Origin: Puerhibacterium puerhi
Lineage (GTDB): Bacteria; Actinomycetota; Actinomycetes; Actinomycetales; Cellulomonadaceae
Direction: 5' to 3'
Assembly: GCF_009846865.1 (NCBI RefSeq)
Contig: NZ_WUWN01000001.1
Location: 62,001 to 126,000 of the forward strand
Length of the DNA stretch: 64,000 nt
The notes beneath the pieces are model-generated. The model ran no database searches. It worked only from the letters and a program-made list of their open reading frames with translations, and was not told the origin of the DNA. The translations under genes and the position numbers were made by a program. Below, piece by piece: positions 1 to 8,595 of the stretch (within the stretch, counting starts at the first letter, position 1; every line of letters begins with the position of its first letter).

Positions 1-433
1 CGTAGCCCGGGATCCGCACGCGCCGCACGAGCTTCTTCTGCGCGTTCTTGATCTCGGTCACCTCCTCCATGGGGACCTCGACCTGGAAGATGTAGTCCTC
101 CATGTTCAGGCTCTGGATGCGGTTCTCCAGGTTCGCCTTCACACGGTTCTCGTAGCCGGCGTACGAGTGGATGACGTACCAGTCGCCCTCCTGCATGCGC
201 AGGGTGCGCTTGAACTCCTCGAGCGGGTCGACGATGACGTCGCCGTCGGCGTCCTCGGGACGCTCGTCGGCCGTCTCGTCCGCGTCGGCCGTCTCGTCCG
301 CGTCGGCCGTCTCGTCCGCGTCGGCCGGCGTCTGCTCGGTCGCGTCGGCGGGCACGTCGAGGTCCGCCACGGCGTCCTCGCCGGGCTCGAGGGCGTCGAC
401 GTTCTCCGTCTGGTCCAGAGGCTCCTGGGACAC
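1..433 (-). CDS. nusG: Transcription termination/antitermination protein NusG (3' end beyond window)
   Basis: NusG binds RNA polymerase and modulates elongation, Rho termination and transcription-translation coupling. The visible 144 residues start at a GTG and begin with an acidic extension of about 80 residues, low in complexity and carrying three copies of ADADET. The NGN domain then opens with [20 protein letters not shown] from W85. The KOW domain lies off the left edge. It follows secE by 55 bp on the same strand, the standard bacterial order, and rplK would be expected next. Long acidic N-terminal extensions are usual in actinobacterial NusG; the exact 18-bp repeats are the odd part. 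Confidence 0.95.
   Translation of the reverse strand, partial: MSQEPLDQTENVDALEPGEDAVADLDVPADATEQTPADADETADADETADADETADERPEDADGDVIVDPLEEFKRTLRMQEGDWYVIHSYAGYENRVKANLENRIQSLNMEDYIFQVEVPMEEVTEIKNAQKKLVRRVRIPGY
273..326. repeat. Three 18-bp tandem repeats in nusG
   Basis: Three perfect 18-bp copies lie in frame in the acidic N-terminal extension and encode Ala-Asp-Ala-Asp-Glu-Thr three times. Because the unit is a multiple of 3, copy-number change would alter only the length of the extension. Confidence 0.9.
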
Positions 434-488
434 GAACGAACCTGCTTTCCGAGAAGTCGGGATGGTTGTGCTGCTGACCGTGCGGTGC

Positions 489-734
489 TCAGCCGAACAG
501 GGCCAGGACGCCCCGCCCGATGACGTAGTCGAGCACCGACACGAAGATCATGACCACGACGACGAACACCAGCACGACGGCGGTGTAGGTCATCAGCTCG
601 GAGCGCGTCGGGGAGACGACCTTCTTGAGCTCCGCGACCACCTGGCGCACGAACAGCGCGATGCGTGCGAACAGGCCCTTGCGACTCTTCTCGTCGCGCG
701 CGGTGCCGCCTGCCTGGACGGTCGACTCGCTCAC
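489..734 (-). CDS. secE: Preprotein translocase subunit SecE
   Basis: SecE is the essential small subunit of the SecYEG channel. The 81-residue protein starts at GTG ([10 protein letters not shown]). It has the conserved amphipathic segment ([19 protein letters not shown]) followed by one transmembrane helix ([20 protein letters not shown]), the short single-span form typical of actinobacteria. It lies between tRNA-Trp and nusG, the classical order. No closer in-frame start follows a recognisable ribosome-binding site. Confidence 0.95.
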   Translation of the reverse strand: MSESTVQAGGTARDEKSRKGLFARIALFVRQVVAELKKVVSPTRSELMTYTAVVLVFVVVVMIFVSVLDYVIGRGVLALFG

Positions 735-861
735 TTGCCCAACCCCGTTTCGCGACAGCCGCCCCGCACCGCCTGTCGGCGACGCGGCACGGCACGGACT
801 CCTGGCGTTCCGGGGACACCGGTCAGGGCCCCGCTGCGCGCGGCCCCGCGGGGGATCACGC

Positions 862-937
862 TGGCAGGGTAGACAGGACTCGAACCTGCAACCTGCGGTT
901 TTGGAGACCGCTGCGCTACCAATTGCGCCACTACCCT
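862..937 (-). tRNA. tRNA-Trp (CCA anticodon)
   Basis: On the minus strand a 76-nt cloverleaf folds with a 7-bp acceptor stem (AGGGTAG/CTACCCT). The D arm is GCGC/GCGC, the anticodon loop CTCCAAA gives anticodon CCA, and the T arm is GCAGG-TTCGAGT-CCTGT. The 3' CCA is encoded. Position upstream of secE matches the conserved trpT-secE-nusG order. Confidence 0.95.
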
Positions 938-1245
938 TCGTGCTCGACGACCCCGTCCGGTCACCGCACCGAGCACAGCCCGGGGCGCGTTCCAGCGTGG
1001 CGGTCGTCAACCACCGAGGGTCAACTGTACGCGAACCGGCGGCGTGGGTCGAACCGCGCCTCGTCGCCGGCGCCGTCGGGCCGGTGGACGCCCCGGTGGA
1101 CGCCCCGGTGGACGCCCCGGTGGACGCGCCGGTTCGGGGGCTCGGTGGGGGCCCGTGCGGCCGTCCGGCGTCAACCGTCCGGTGGACGCCGGGTCCCGCC
1201 GTCCGGGCCTCACGCGGTCGGCGGCGCGGCGGCCAGGCTGGCCGC
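938..1245. other. Intergenic region between tRNA-Trp and the ABC exporter
   Basis: This 308-bp divergent region has no open frame with convincing coding character. It must hold the minus-strand promoter of tRNA-Trp/secE/nusG and the plus-strand promoter of the exporter operon, but no clear -35/-10 pair was found. Its main feature is the 12-bp tandem repeat listed separately. Confidence 0.5.
1083..1130. repeat. Four 12-bp tandem repeats upstream of the ABC exporter
   Basis: The unit GGTGGACGCCCC occurs three times perfectly and a fourth time with one change, directly abutting. It lies about 115 bp upstream of the ATPase start, so copy number could affect promoter spacing. A degenerate further copy (GGTGGACGCCGG) lies near 1182. 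Confidence 0.85.
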
Positions 1246-2193
1246 ATGACGACGACGACACCGGCCCCCTCCCCCGGCGCCGGCCCGGCACCGGCCACCC
1301 CGCCGCCCTCCCCGCCGCCCTCCCCGCCGGCCTCCCCGCCGGCCGCGGCGGTCCGCGTGCGCGGGCTGCGCAAGACGTACGGCGACAAGCGCGCCGTGGA
1401 CGGCCTCGACCTGGACATCGCCCGCGGCGAGATCGTGGCCGTGCTCGGGCCCAACGGCGCGGGCAAGACCACCACCGTGGAGGTCCTCGAGGGCTTCCGC
1501 GACCGCGACGGCGGCGAGGTGTCCGTGCTCGGCGCCGACCCGGCCCGCGCCGGGCGCGCCTGGCGCGCCCGCATCGGTGTGGTCGCGCAGGACTCGCGCG
1601 ACCAGGCCGAGCTCACCGTGGCCGAGTCGGTGCGGCACACCGCGCGGTACTACCCGGCGCCCCGCGACCCCGACGAGGTCGTCGCGGCCGTCGGCCTGGC
1701 CGACAAGGCCCGCGCCCGCGTGCGCGGGCTGTCGGGCGGCCAGCGCCGCCGGCTCGACGTCGCCCTCGGCATCGTCGGGCGCCCCGAGCTGCTGTTCCTC
1801 GACGAGCCGACCACCGGGTTCGACCCGCAGGCCCGCCGGGTGTTCTGGGACCTCGTGCGGTCCCTGCGCGCGGACGGCACCACGGTCCTGCTGACCACGC
1901 ACGACCTCGACGAGGCCGCGCACCTGGCCGACCGCGTCGTCGTCGTGCGCGACGGGCGCGTCGTGGCCGAGGGCACGCCCGAGACGCTCGGCGGCCCCGA
2001 GGCGCGCGTGCCGGTCGTCTCGTGGACGGCCGGCGGCGTCGCGCGCTCGCGGCGCACCACCTCCCCCACCGCGCTGGTCGCCGAGCTGGCCGCCACTGCC
2101 GCCGGGCCCGACGGCGAGGTCGCCGACCTGCGCGTGACCCGCCCCAGCCTCGAGGACGTCTACCTCGGGCTCCTGCAGGAGGCCGACGCATGA
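1246..2193 (+). CDS. ABC transporter ATP-binding protein (ABC-2/DrrA-type exporter)
   Basis: This is the ATPase of an ABC-2 exporter, probably for a drug, lipid or peptide; the substrate is unknown. The 315-residue protein has a Pro/Ser/Thr-rich leader of about 33 residues. It then shows Walker A GPNGAGKTT, the Q-loop region (VVAQDS), signature LSGGQRRRLDVALG, Walker B LLFLDEP and the H-loop TTHD. A C-terminal extension like that of DrrA/NodI proteins follows. Its stop overlaps the permease start by 4 bp. No clear Shine-Dalgarno precedes the ATG, and the Pro-rich leader leaves the true start slightly uncertain. Confidence 0.9.
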   Translation: MTTTTPAPSPGAGPAPATPPPSPPPSPPASPPAAAVRVRGLRKTYGDKRAVDGLDLDIARGEIVAVLGPNGAGKTTTVEVLEGFRDRDGGEVSVLGADPARAGRAWRARIGVVAQDSRDQAELTVAESVRHTARYYPAPRDPDEVVAAVGLADKARARVRGLSGGQRRRLDVALGIVGRPELLFLDEPTTGFDPQARRVFWDLVRSLRADGTTVLLTTHDLDEAAHLADRVVVVRDGRVVAEGTPETLGGPEARVPVVSWTAGGVARSRRTTSPTALVAELAATAAGPDGEVADLRVTRPSLEDVYLGLLQEADA

Positions 2194-3074
2194 CCGCCAC
2201 CGCCCCCGTCCCCGCCCAGCACCCGTCCGTCACCGCGCCCGCCGCGCCCGCACGGCCGCGCGCGCCCCTGCCGGGCGTGCTGCGCCTCGGTCTCGTGCGC
2301 GCCGGCGTCGAGCTGCGCCAGTTCGCCCGCGAGCGCGACGCCGTCGTCTTCGTGTTCGCCTACCCGATCCTGCTGCTGGCGGTCTTCGCCACCGTGTTCG
2401 GCGGGGACACGCAGGGCGCCGACGGCGTCGAGGTCGACTTCGCGCGCTACTTCCTGCCCGGGATGATCGCCACGGGCGTCATGCTCACGAGCTTCCAGAC
2501 GCTGGCGATCTCGATCGCCGTCGAGCGTGACGACGGCACGCTGCGCCGGCTGCGCGCCACCCCGCTGCCGGCGACGTCCTACTTCCTGGGCAAGGTGCTG
2601 CTGACGCTGGCCACCTCCCTGGTGCAGACCGCGGCGCTGCTGGCGGTCGCCGCCCTCGCCTACGACGTGCCGCTGCCGAGCGACGCCGGGCGCTGGGCCA
2701 CGTTCGCCTGGGTGTTCGTGCTCGGCACCGCCACCGGTACGGTGTGCGGCGTGGCGTTCTCCTCGCTGCCGCGCTCCGGCCGGTCCGCGAGCGCCGTGGT
2801 GACCCCGGTGGTGCTGCTGCTGCAGTTCGTCTCCGGCGTGTTCTTCGCCTTCTACGCCCTGCCGGGCTGGCTGCAGTCCGTCGCGTCGGTGTTCCCGCTC
2901 AAGTGGCTGGCGCAGGGCATGCGCTCGGTGTTCCTGCCCGACGACATGGCCACGCTGGAGGTCGGGGGGTCGTGGCAGCACGGCGCCACCGCTGCTGTAC
3001 TGGTCGCATGGCTGGTGACGGGCCTCGTCGTGGGGGTCCGCACGTTCCGGTGGAGGCGGCGTGACGACGGGTGA
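2190..3074 (+). CDS. ABC-2 type exporter permease
   Basis: This is the membrane half of the exporter. The 294-residue protein has a cytoplasmic Pro/Ala-rich N terminus and about six hydrophobic helices. It contains the ABC-2 pattern RYFLPGMIATGVMLTSFQTL followed by ERDDGTLRRLRATPLP, the conserved elbow loop of DrrB-like permeases. It overlaps the ATPase by 4 bp and the downstream kinase start by 14 bp, so the four genes form one coupled operon. Confidence 0.9.
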   Translation: MTATAPVPAQHPSVTAPAAPARPRAPLPGVLRLGLVRAGVELRQFARERDAVVFVFAYPILLLAVFATVFGGDTQGADGVEVDFARYFLPGMIATGVMLTSFQTLAISIAVERDDGTLRRLRATPLPATSYFLGKVLLTLATSLVQTAALLAVAALAYDVPLPSDAGRWATFAWVFVLGTATGTVCGVAFSSLPRSGRSASAVVTPVVLLLQFVSGVFFAFYALPGWLQSVASVFPLKWLAQGMRSVFLPDDMATLEVGGSWQHGATAAVLVAWLVTGLVVGVRTFRWRRRDDG

Positions 3075-4332
3075 GGCTTCGGCCGCTGAGGCTTCGGCCG
3101 GCGGGGCGAGGGCCGGTGGCGAGACGGCCGGCGCGGTGACGGCCGTGCCGGCCGCCCCGGGTCCGGTCGACGACTGGGAGCGCGTGGTGCGCTGGTGGGA
3201 CGGCGCGTTCGTCGCGATCGTCGTGCTGACGGCCGCCGCCCTGGCGCTCGGCGGCCAGGAGGGCCGCCGCCTGTGGGTCGCCTACGGCGCGATGGCGGTG
3301 CTCCTGGCCGCGTACGCCGCGCTCGGCGCCCGCGCGGCCCGCACGCGCGACCAGCGGCGCGCCACCGCCTACGTCGTCGTCCTGGTCGCGGGCACGGCGC
3401 TGGCCGTGTCGCAGGGCGGCCTCGCGACCTTCCTGCTGTTCGCGGCGTTCACCCAGATCTGGATGCTGCTCGAGCCGCCGTGGCGCGCCGTCGTGGCCAG
3501 CACGGTCCTGGCGGCCGCGGTGACCGTGGGCATGGCCTTCGAGGACGGGTTCGACGTGCCGTCCCTGGTGGCGGCGGCGCCGCAGATGGGCGTCGCGCTC
3601 GCCTTCGCCGTCCTGCTGGGCATGTGGACGGCGACGACGATGCGGCGCTCTGACGAGCACGCGCGGCTCGTGTGCGAGCTGCGCGCCGCGCAGGACGCGC
3701 TGGCCGAGACGCACCACCGCGCCGGCGTCGCCGCCGAGCGCGAGCGCATGGCCCAGGAGATCCACGACACCCTCGCCCAGGGCTTCACGAGCGTGGTGAT
3801 GCAGGCGCAGGCGGCCACCGCGGCGCTCGACCGCGGCGAGACGGCTGCCGTGCGCGACCGGCTGGGGGTGGTGGAGACCACCGCCCGCGAGAACCTCGCC
3901 GAGGCGCGCGCCCTGGTCGCGGCGTTCGCCCCGCTCCCCCTGCAGGACGCCACGCTGGCCGAGGCGCTGCGCCGGCTCGGCGACCGGTTCGCCGCCGAGA
4001 CCGGCGTGGGCGTGCGGGTCGAGGTCGGGCCGGGCGACGGCCTGGCCCCAGCCTCCGACGTCGTGCTGCTGCGCGCGGCGCAGGAGGCCCTCGCCAACGT
4101 GCGCCGGCACGCCGGGGCCCGCTCCGTCGTCGTGCGGCTGGCGCGCGCCGACGGCGCGGCGGAGCTGGAGGTCACGGACGACGGGCGCGGCCTGCCGGCC
4201 GGCAACGTCGAGGGGTTCGGGCTCAGCGGCATGCGCGAGCGGGTCACCTCCGTGGGCGGCACGCTCGACGTCGGCCCCGGCCGCGCCGGCGGCACGACGC
4301 TGCGGGTGCGGGTGCCGGCGGTGGCGTCGTGA
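3061..4332 (+). CDS. Sensor histidine kinase (HisKA_3/NarL-partner class)
   Basis: Membrane sensor of a two-component pair, 423 residues from a GTG inside the 3' end of the permease gene. An Ala-rich N terminus precedes several transmembrane helices (about 48-64, 73-92, 102-135 and 143-190). The dimerisation/phosphoacceptor motif ERERMAQEIHDTLAQG places the phosphorylated His at 235. A HATPase domain with DDGRGLP and GFGLSGMRERV follows. Having the exporter in the same operon suggests it senses the transported compound or the resulting envelope stress, as in LiaRS/DesKR-like systems; that is inference. Its stop overlaps the regulator start (GTGA). Confidence 0.92.
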   Translation: MTTGEASAAEASAGGARAGGETAGAVTAVPAAPGPVDDWERVVRWWDGAFVAIVVLTAAALALGGQEGRRLWVAYGAMAVLLAAYAALGARAARTRDQRRATAYVVVLVAGTALAVSQGGLATFLLFAAFTQIWMLLEPPWRAVVASTVLAAAVTVGMAFEDGFDVPSLVAAAPQMGVALAFAVLLGMWTATTMRRSDEHARLVCELRAAQDALAETHHRAGVAAERERMAQEIHDTLAQGFTSVVMQAQAATAALDRGETAAVRDRLGVVETTARENLAEARALVAAFAPLPLQDATLAEALRRLGDRFAAETGVGVRVEVGPGDGLAPASDVVLLRAAQEALANVRRHAGARSVVVRLARADGAAELEVTDDGRGLPAGNVEGFGLSGMRERVTSVGGTLDVGPGRAGGTTLRVRVPAVAS

Positions 4333-4376
4333 CGCCGGACGTGACGCCGGACGTGACGCCGGACGTGACGCCGGTG
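4329..4376. repeat. 12-bp tandem repeat at the start of the response regulator
   Basis: GTGACGCCGGAC is repeated three times with a fourth partial copy. It begins exactly at the GTG start and encodes Val-Thr-Pro-Asp repeats. Each copy also supplies another in-frame GTG followed by an A, so several starts are possible. Confidence 0.85.
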
Positions 4377-4991
4377 CGGGTGCTCGTCGCCGACGACCAC
4401 CCCGTGGTGCGCTCCGGCATCGTGGGGATGCTCGCGGGCGAGCCCGACCTGGAGGTGGTCGGCGAGGCGCCGGACGGCGCCGCCGCCGTGGCGCAGGCGC
4501 GCGAGCTGGCGCCCGACGTCGTGCTGATGGACCTGCGGATGCCCGGGCTCGACGGCGTCGGCGCCACCGCCGCGCTCCTGCGGGAGTCCGCCGGGCGCAC
4601 CCGCGTCGTCGTGCTCACCACCTACGACACCGACGCCGACATCCTGCGCGCGGTCGAGGCCGGCGCCACCGGCTACCTGCTCAAGGACACCCCCCGCGAC
4701 CAGCTGGTGGCCGGCGTCCGGGCGGCCGCGCGCGGCGAGACGGTGCTCGCCCCGACGGTCGCCACGCGGCTCGTGACCTCGGTGCGGACCGCCGGCGAGC
4801 GCCCCACCGCCCGCGAGGCGGAGGTGCTCGGCCTCGTGGCGCGCGGGCTGTCCAACGCGGCGATCGGCCGCGAGCTGTACATCTCCGAGGCGACGGTCAA
4901 GACGCACCTGCTGCGGGCGTTCGCCAAGCTGGGGGTCGACGACCGGACGGCCGCCGTGACGGTGGCGCGCGAGCGGGGCTGGCTCGCCTGA
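4329..4991 (+). CDS. LuxR/NarL-family response regulator
   Basis: DNA-binding partner of the preceding kinase, 220 residues from GTG. The receiver domain has the acidic pair D22-D23, phosphoacceptor D68 in VVLMDLRMPG, and the conserved Lys in YLLKDT. The C terminus is a LuxR helix-turn-helix (PTAREAEVLGLVARGLSNAA, SEATVKTHLLRAFAKLGV). The N terminus begins with a VTPD repeat made by four 12-bp copies, so the start could also be any of the later in-frame GTG codons. It probably autoregulates the exporter operon. Confidence 0.92.
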   Translation: MTPDVTPDVTPDVTPVRVLVADDHPVVRSGIVGMLAGEPDLEVVGEAPDGAAAVAQARELAPDVVLMDLRMPGLDGVGATAALLRESAGRTRVVVLTTYDTDADILRAVEAGATGYLLKDTPRDQLVAGVRAAARGETVLAPTVATRLVTSVRTAGERPTAREAEVLGLVARGLSNAAIGRELYISEATVKTHLLRAFAKLGVDDRTAAVTVARERGWLA

Positions 4992-5045
4992 GACGACGCC
5001 CCGGTCCTGACGTCGAGCGGCGCCGAGCGGTGGCAGACTGCCGAG

Positions 5046-6158
5046 ATGCGTGACCTCTCCCTGCTGCCGAAGGCCCACCTGCACCTGCACTTCACCGGGT
5101 CGATGGACGTGCCGCTGCTGCGGGACATGGCGGCGGAGCACGGGATCCGCGTGCCGTCCGCGCTCGTCGACGCCGACCCGCTGCGCGTGCCCGCGACCGC
5201 GCGCGGCTGGTTCCGGTTCCAGCGGCTGTACGACGCGGCGCGCGCCTGCGTGCGCTCCGAGGCGGACATGCGCCGCATCGTGGACTCCGCCGCCCGCCTC
5301 GACGCGGCCGAGGGCTCCGGGCGGCTGGAGATCCAGGTCGACCCGACGTCGTACGCGCCGTTCGTCGGCGGCATCACGCCGGCGGTCGAGATCGTGCTCG
5401 ACGCCGCCCGCGCCGCGAGCGCCGCGCACGGCCTCGAGGTGGGCGTCGTGGTGGCGGCGTCGCGCATGAAGCACCCGCTGGACGCGCGCACGCTCGCGCG
5501 GCTGGCCGCCCAGTACGCCGGAGACGGGCCCGGCGAGGTGGTGGGCTTCGGGCTGTCGAACGACGAGCGGCACGGCGACACGGCAGCCTTCGCGGGGGCG
5601 TTCCGCATCGCCCGGCGCGCCGGGCTCGCGTCGGTGCCGCACGGCGGCGAGCTGCTCGGCCCGGACCACGTGACCGCCGTGCTCGACGAGCTGCACCCCG
5701 ACCGGCTGGGCCACGGGGTGCGCGCCAGCGAGGACCCCGCGGTCCTGGCCCGGGTCGTCGACGCCGGCGTGACGCTCGAGGTGTGCCCGTCGTCGAACGT
5801 CAGCCTCGGCGTGTACCCGGGCCTCGAGGACGTGCCGCTGCGCACGCTCGTCGACGCCGGGGCGCAGGTCGCGCTCGGGGCCGACGACCCGCTGCTGTTC
5901 GGCGCGCGCCTGGTGGACCAGTACGAGGCGGCCCGCACAGTGCACGGCTTCTCCGACGCGCAGCTGGCCGACCTGGCCCGTTCGTCGATCCGCGCGAGCC
6001 TGGCGTCGTCGGGCACCAAGGCCCGGCTGCTCGCCGGCGTCGAGGCATGGCTGGCCGCGCCCGACCCGGCCGACGCCGGGCCCGCCGACCCCGACGTGGC
6101 GCGCACCCGGCACCCCGCCGACGCGGTCGCCGCCGGCGACCGGGTCACGAATCGGTGA
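5046..6158 (+). CDS. add: Adenosine deaminase
   Basis: Zinc hydrolase that deaminates adenosine/deoxyadenosine to inosine, part of purine salvage. The 370-residue protein carries the family metal and catalytic motifs in order: LPKAHLHLHFTGS (HxH), GFGLSNDE, VPHGGE, RLGHG, EVCPSSN and GADDP. HGGE and GADDP are variants of the usual HAGE and S/TDDP, so a related aminohydrolase substrate is possible. The gene stands alone, 54 bp after the regulator, and its stop codon lies inside a hairpin. Confidence 0.85.
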   Translation: MRDLSLLPKAHLHLHFTGSMDVPLLRDMAAEHGIRVPSALVDADPLRVPATARGWFRFQRLYDAARACVRSEADMRRIVDSAARLDAAEGSGRLEIQVDPTSYAPFVGGITPAVEIVLDAARAASAAHGLEVGVVVAASRMKHPLDARTLARLAAQYAGDGPGEVVGFGLSNDERHGDTAAFAGAFRIARRAGLASVPHGGELLGPDHVTAVLDELHPDRLGHGVRASEDPAVLARVVDAGVTLEVCPSSNVSLGVYPGLEDVPLRTLVDAGAQVALGADDPLLFGARLVDQYEAARTVHGFSDAQLADLARSSIRASLASSGTKARLLAGVEAWLAAPDPADAGPADPDVARTRHPADAVAAGDRVTNR

Positions 6159-6175
6159 CGATCGCCGCGTCACCG
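6153..6175 (+). terminator. Hairpin at the end of add
   Basis: CGGTGACG and CGTCACCG form a perfect 8-bp stem round a 7-nt loop. The add TGA lies in the left arm. There is no U-tract, as is common for actinobacterial terminators. Confidence 0.5.
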
Positions 6176-6273
6176 TGCGCCCGCGCCTCCGCCCGGGCAC
6201 GGTGGAGCGGCGAGCCCACGCCGGGGGGACGGGCGAGCGCACGCCTCAGGGGACGCACGGCGAGGGGAACGCG

Positions 6274-7239
6274 ATGAGCCAGCGGGGACGCACGACCACG
6301 GGCCACCAGGGGGCGACCGGCCGCACGCCCCTGCGCCGGGCCGCCCTGCGCGCCGGCGCGGCGCTCGCCGTGCTGGCGCTCGCAGGCTGCGCCTGGCCGG
6401 GCGCCGACACGGCGGCGCCGTCGCCGACGGCCTCCGCGTCCGGCGGCGCCTCGGCGTCGTCGGCGCCGAGCACCTCGGCCACCCCGTCCGTCGAGCCGTC
6501 GGCGACGCCGTCACCCACGCCGAGCGCGGAGCCCTCGATGACGCCGTCGGCGGAACCCTCGGGGGAGCCGTCGGCGTCCCCGTCGACCGAGCCCTCCGCC
6601 GAGCCCTCCGCCGACCCGTCGCCCACGCCGACGCAGCCGGAGCACCTCGAGCGGGGCGCGGCGGGCGACGAGGTCGTGGCCCTGCAGCAGCGGCTGCAGG
6701 ACCTCGGCTACTTCCTCGCGGAGGCGGACGGGAAGTACGGCTCGGCGACCCAGCAGGCGGTCTGGGCGCTGCAGAAGGCGGCCGGGCTGACCCGCGACGG
6801 CGTGGTCGGCCCCCGGACCCAGGAGGCCCTCGACGGCGGGGTCGTGCCGCGACCGCGCTCGGACGCCGGGCACGTGGTGGAGATCGACCTCGACCGCCAG
6901 CTCGTGCTCGCCGTCGACGACGGCCGCGTCACCCGGGTGCTGAACGCCTCCTCCGGCAACGGCGAGTCGTACCAGGCGCAGGGCCGCACCTACCGGGCGA
7001 CCACCCCGCGCGGCGACTTCGCCGTCTACCGCGAGACCGACGGCATGCACGAGTCGACGCTCGAGCTGGGCAGCATGTGGCGGCCCAAGTACTTCACCGG
7101 GGCGTTCGCGGTGCACGGCTCGGGCTCGGTCCCGCCGTGGCCGGCGTCGCACGGGTGCGTGCGGGTGTCCAACGCCGCGATGAACTGGCTCTGGGACGAC
7201 TGGGGCATGCCGCAGGGCACGCGGGTGCTCGTCTACTGA
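6274..7239 (+). CDS. Lipoprotein L,D-transpeptidase with peptidoglycan-binding domain
   Basis: Extracytoplasmic enzyme that makes 3-3 cross-links in peptidoglycan or attaches partners to it. The 321-residue protein has a lipoprotein signal with lipobox LAGC (Cys39). A long Ser/Pro/Thr/Glu-rich spacer with EPSA-type repeats (about 45-125) follows, then a PG_binding_1 domain (about 128-185) and a YkuD catalytic domain. The catalytic signature HGSGSVPPWPASHGCVRVSN contains H293 and C295. The ATG is preceded by GAGGGG. Single gene, convergent with murB. Confidence 0.92.
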   Translation: MSQRGRTTTGHQGATGRTPLRRAALRAGAALAVLALAGCAWPGADTAAPSPTASASGGASASSAPSTSATPSVEPSATPSPTPSAEPSMTPSAEPSGEPSASPSTEPSAEPSADPSPTPTQPEHLERGAAGDEVVALQQRLQDLGYFLAEADGKYGSATQQAVWALQKAAGLTRDGVVGPRTQEALDGGVVPRPRSDAGHVVEIDLDRQLVLAVDDGRVTRVLNASSGNGESYQAQGRTYRATTPRGDFAVYRETDGMHESTLELGSMWRPKYFTGAFAVHGSGSVPPWPASHGCVRVSNAAMNWLWDDWGMPQGTRVLVY

Positions 7240-7267
7240 CGGGCCTCTGCTGGACGGGCCTCTGCTG
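7238..7267. repeat. 15-bp direct duplication at the transpeptidase stop codon
   Basis: Two adjacent copies of GACGGGCCTCTGCTG start within the TGA stop of the L,D-transpeptidase gene. A similar imperfect duplication (GGGCCGGCTGGCC) follows in the short convergent spacer. Confidence 0.8.
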
Positions 7268-7317
7268 GACAGGGCCGGCTGGCCGGGGCCGGCTGGCGGC
7301 GCCTGCTTGAGGTGCCG

Positions 7318-7351
7318 GCGCCCACGGGGTCACAGCGCCCACGGGGTCACA
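7318..7351. repeat. 17-bp direct duplication at the murB stop codon
   Basis: GCGCCCACGGGGTCACA occurs twice in tandem. The copy at 7335-7351 contains the murB stop; the outer copy lies just beyond it and is out of frame. Confidence 0.85.
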
Positions 7352-8531
7352 GCGAGACGCCGACCAGCACCGGCTCGGGCTCCAGGTCGATCCCGTACGC
7401 CTGGCGCACGCCGTCACGCACCTCGCGGGCGAGCGCCACGACGTCGTCGGCGGTGGCGCCGCCGCGGTTCGTCAGCGCGAGCGTGTGCTTGGTGGACAGC
7501 CGCGCCGGGCTGCGGTCCCCCGCCAGACCGAACCCCTTGCCGAAGCCGGCGTGCTCGATGAGCCACGCCGCCGAGGTCTTGACCAGCGTCGGGTCGATCG
7601 CGCCGAGGCTCGGCCCCGTGGAGGTCTCCGGGGTCGCCGACCGCACCGGGTAGCGCGGCGCGTCCTGCGGCAGGTGGTCGGCGGCGTCGGCCGGCAGCAC
7701 GGGGTTGGTGAAGAACGACCCGGCGGACCACCGGTCGTGGTCGGCGCCCGGCTCGGCGCCGTGGGCGCCGTCGAGCAGCATGCCCTTGCCGGCCCGCAGC
7801 TCGAGCACCGCGGCCCGGACGTCGGCCGACGGCGCGCGGGTGCCCACCTCGACGCCGAGGCGGCGGGCCAGCTCCGCGTACGCGACGGGCGCGGACAGCG
7901 TGCCGAGGCGCAGCTGGAAGCCGACCTCGAGCACCACGTAGCGCGGCGTCGGGTACCACGGGGCGCCGGGGTCGTCGGCCGTGGGGACGCCGCGCATCGA
8001 GCGCTTGAGCAGCGAGGTCCGGTAGCCGAACTGGAGCTCCCCGACGGCGAACGTGCGCACGCGCGCCTCGAGCCGGTCCCAGGTGCGCACCGTGGCGATC
8101 ACGCCGGAGACCTCCTGGCCGTACGCGCCGATGTTCTGCACCGGGGCGGCGCCGACCGTGCCGGGGATGCCGGACAGCGCCTCCACGCCCACCCAGCCGT
8201 TCTCGACGGCGGCCTGGACGAGCTCGTCCCAGTCCTGCCCGGCGGGCGCGGTGACGCTCGCGCCGCCGCAGGTGTCCTCGGCCTGGACCGTGATGCCGCT
8301 GCGGCGGTCGCGCACCACGACACCGGCGAAGCCCTCGTCGGACACCAGCACGTTCGAGCCGCCGCCGAGCACCAGCAGCGGCCGGCCGGCGTCGTCGGCC
8401 GCGCGGACGGCGTCGAGGAGCTCGGCCTCCGTGGTGGCCTCGACGTAGGCGTCGACGGGGCCGCCCACGCGCAGCGTGGTGAGGTCGGCGAGGAGGGGGG
8501 CGGTCGTCGGGCTGGGCGCGGGGAGACTCAC
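7347..8531 (-). CDS. murB: UDP-N-acetylenolpyruvoylglucosamine reductase MurB
   Basis: FAD enzyme that reduces UDP-GlcNAc-enolpyruvate to UDP-MurNAc in peptidoglycan synthesis. The 394-residue protein starts at GTG (VSLPAPSPTT). It has the FAD-binding motif GGGSNVLVSDEGF and the signature GIPGTVGAAPVQNIGAYGQE. The catalytic Ser region is SAGSFFTNPVL and the C-terminal motif is KHTLALTNRGGATADDV. Slightly longer than E. coli MurB, as usual for actinobacteria. Its place between the MaoC genes and secE resembles Streptomyces gene order. Start chosen after the conserved-family alignment; no strong ribosome-binding site is visible. Confidence 0.95.
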   Translation of the reverse strand: MSLPAPSPTTAPLLADLTTLRVGGPVDAYVEATTEAELLDAVRAADDAGRPLLVLGGGSNVLVSDEGFAGVVVRDRRSGITVQAEDTCGGASVTAPAGQDWDELVQAAVENGWVGVEALSGIPGTVGAAPVQNIGAYGQEVSGVIATVRTWDRLEARVRTFAVGELQFGYRTSLLKRSMRGVPTADDPGAPWYPTPRYVVLEVGFQLRLGTLSAPVAYAELARRLGVEVGTRAPSADVRAAVLELRAGKGMLLDGAHGAEPGADHDRWSAGSFFTNPVLPADAADHLPQDAPRYPVRSATPETSTGPSLGAIDPTLVKTSAAWLIEHAGFGKGFGLAGDRSPARLSTKHTLALTNRGGATADDVVALAREVRDGVRQAYGIDLEPEPVLVGVSL

Positions 8532-8595
8532 CGGTCCAGGGTAGGCCGCCCCGGGAGGGCGCCGCCCCGGAGCGCGTTCGCGCTGCGCGGACGGG

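Noticed and set aside
1246-4991. Antibiotic biosynthetic cluster suggested by the ABC exporter and two-component pair
   Set aside because: No biosynthetic, lantipeptide or modifying enzyme lies nearby; exporter plus kinase/regulator alone is common as a stress or resistance module.
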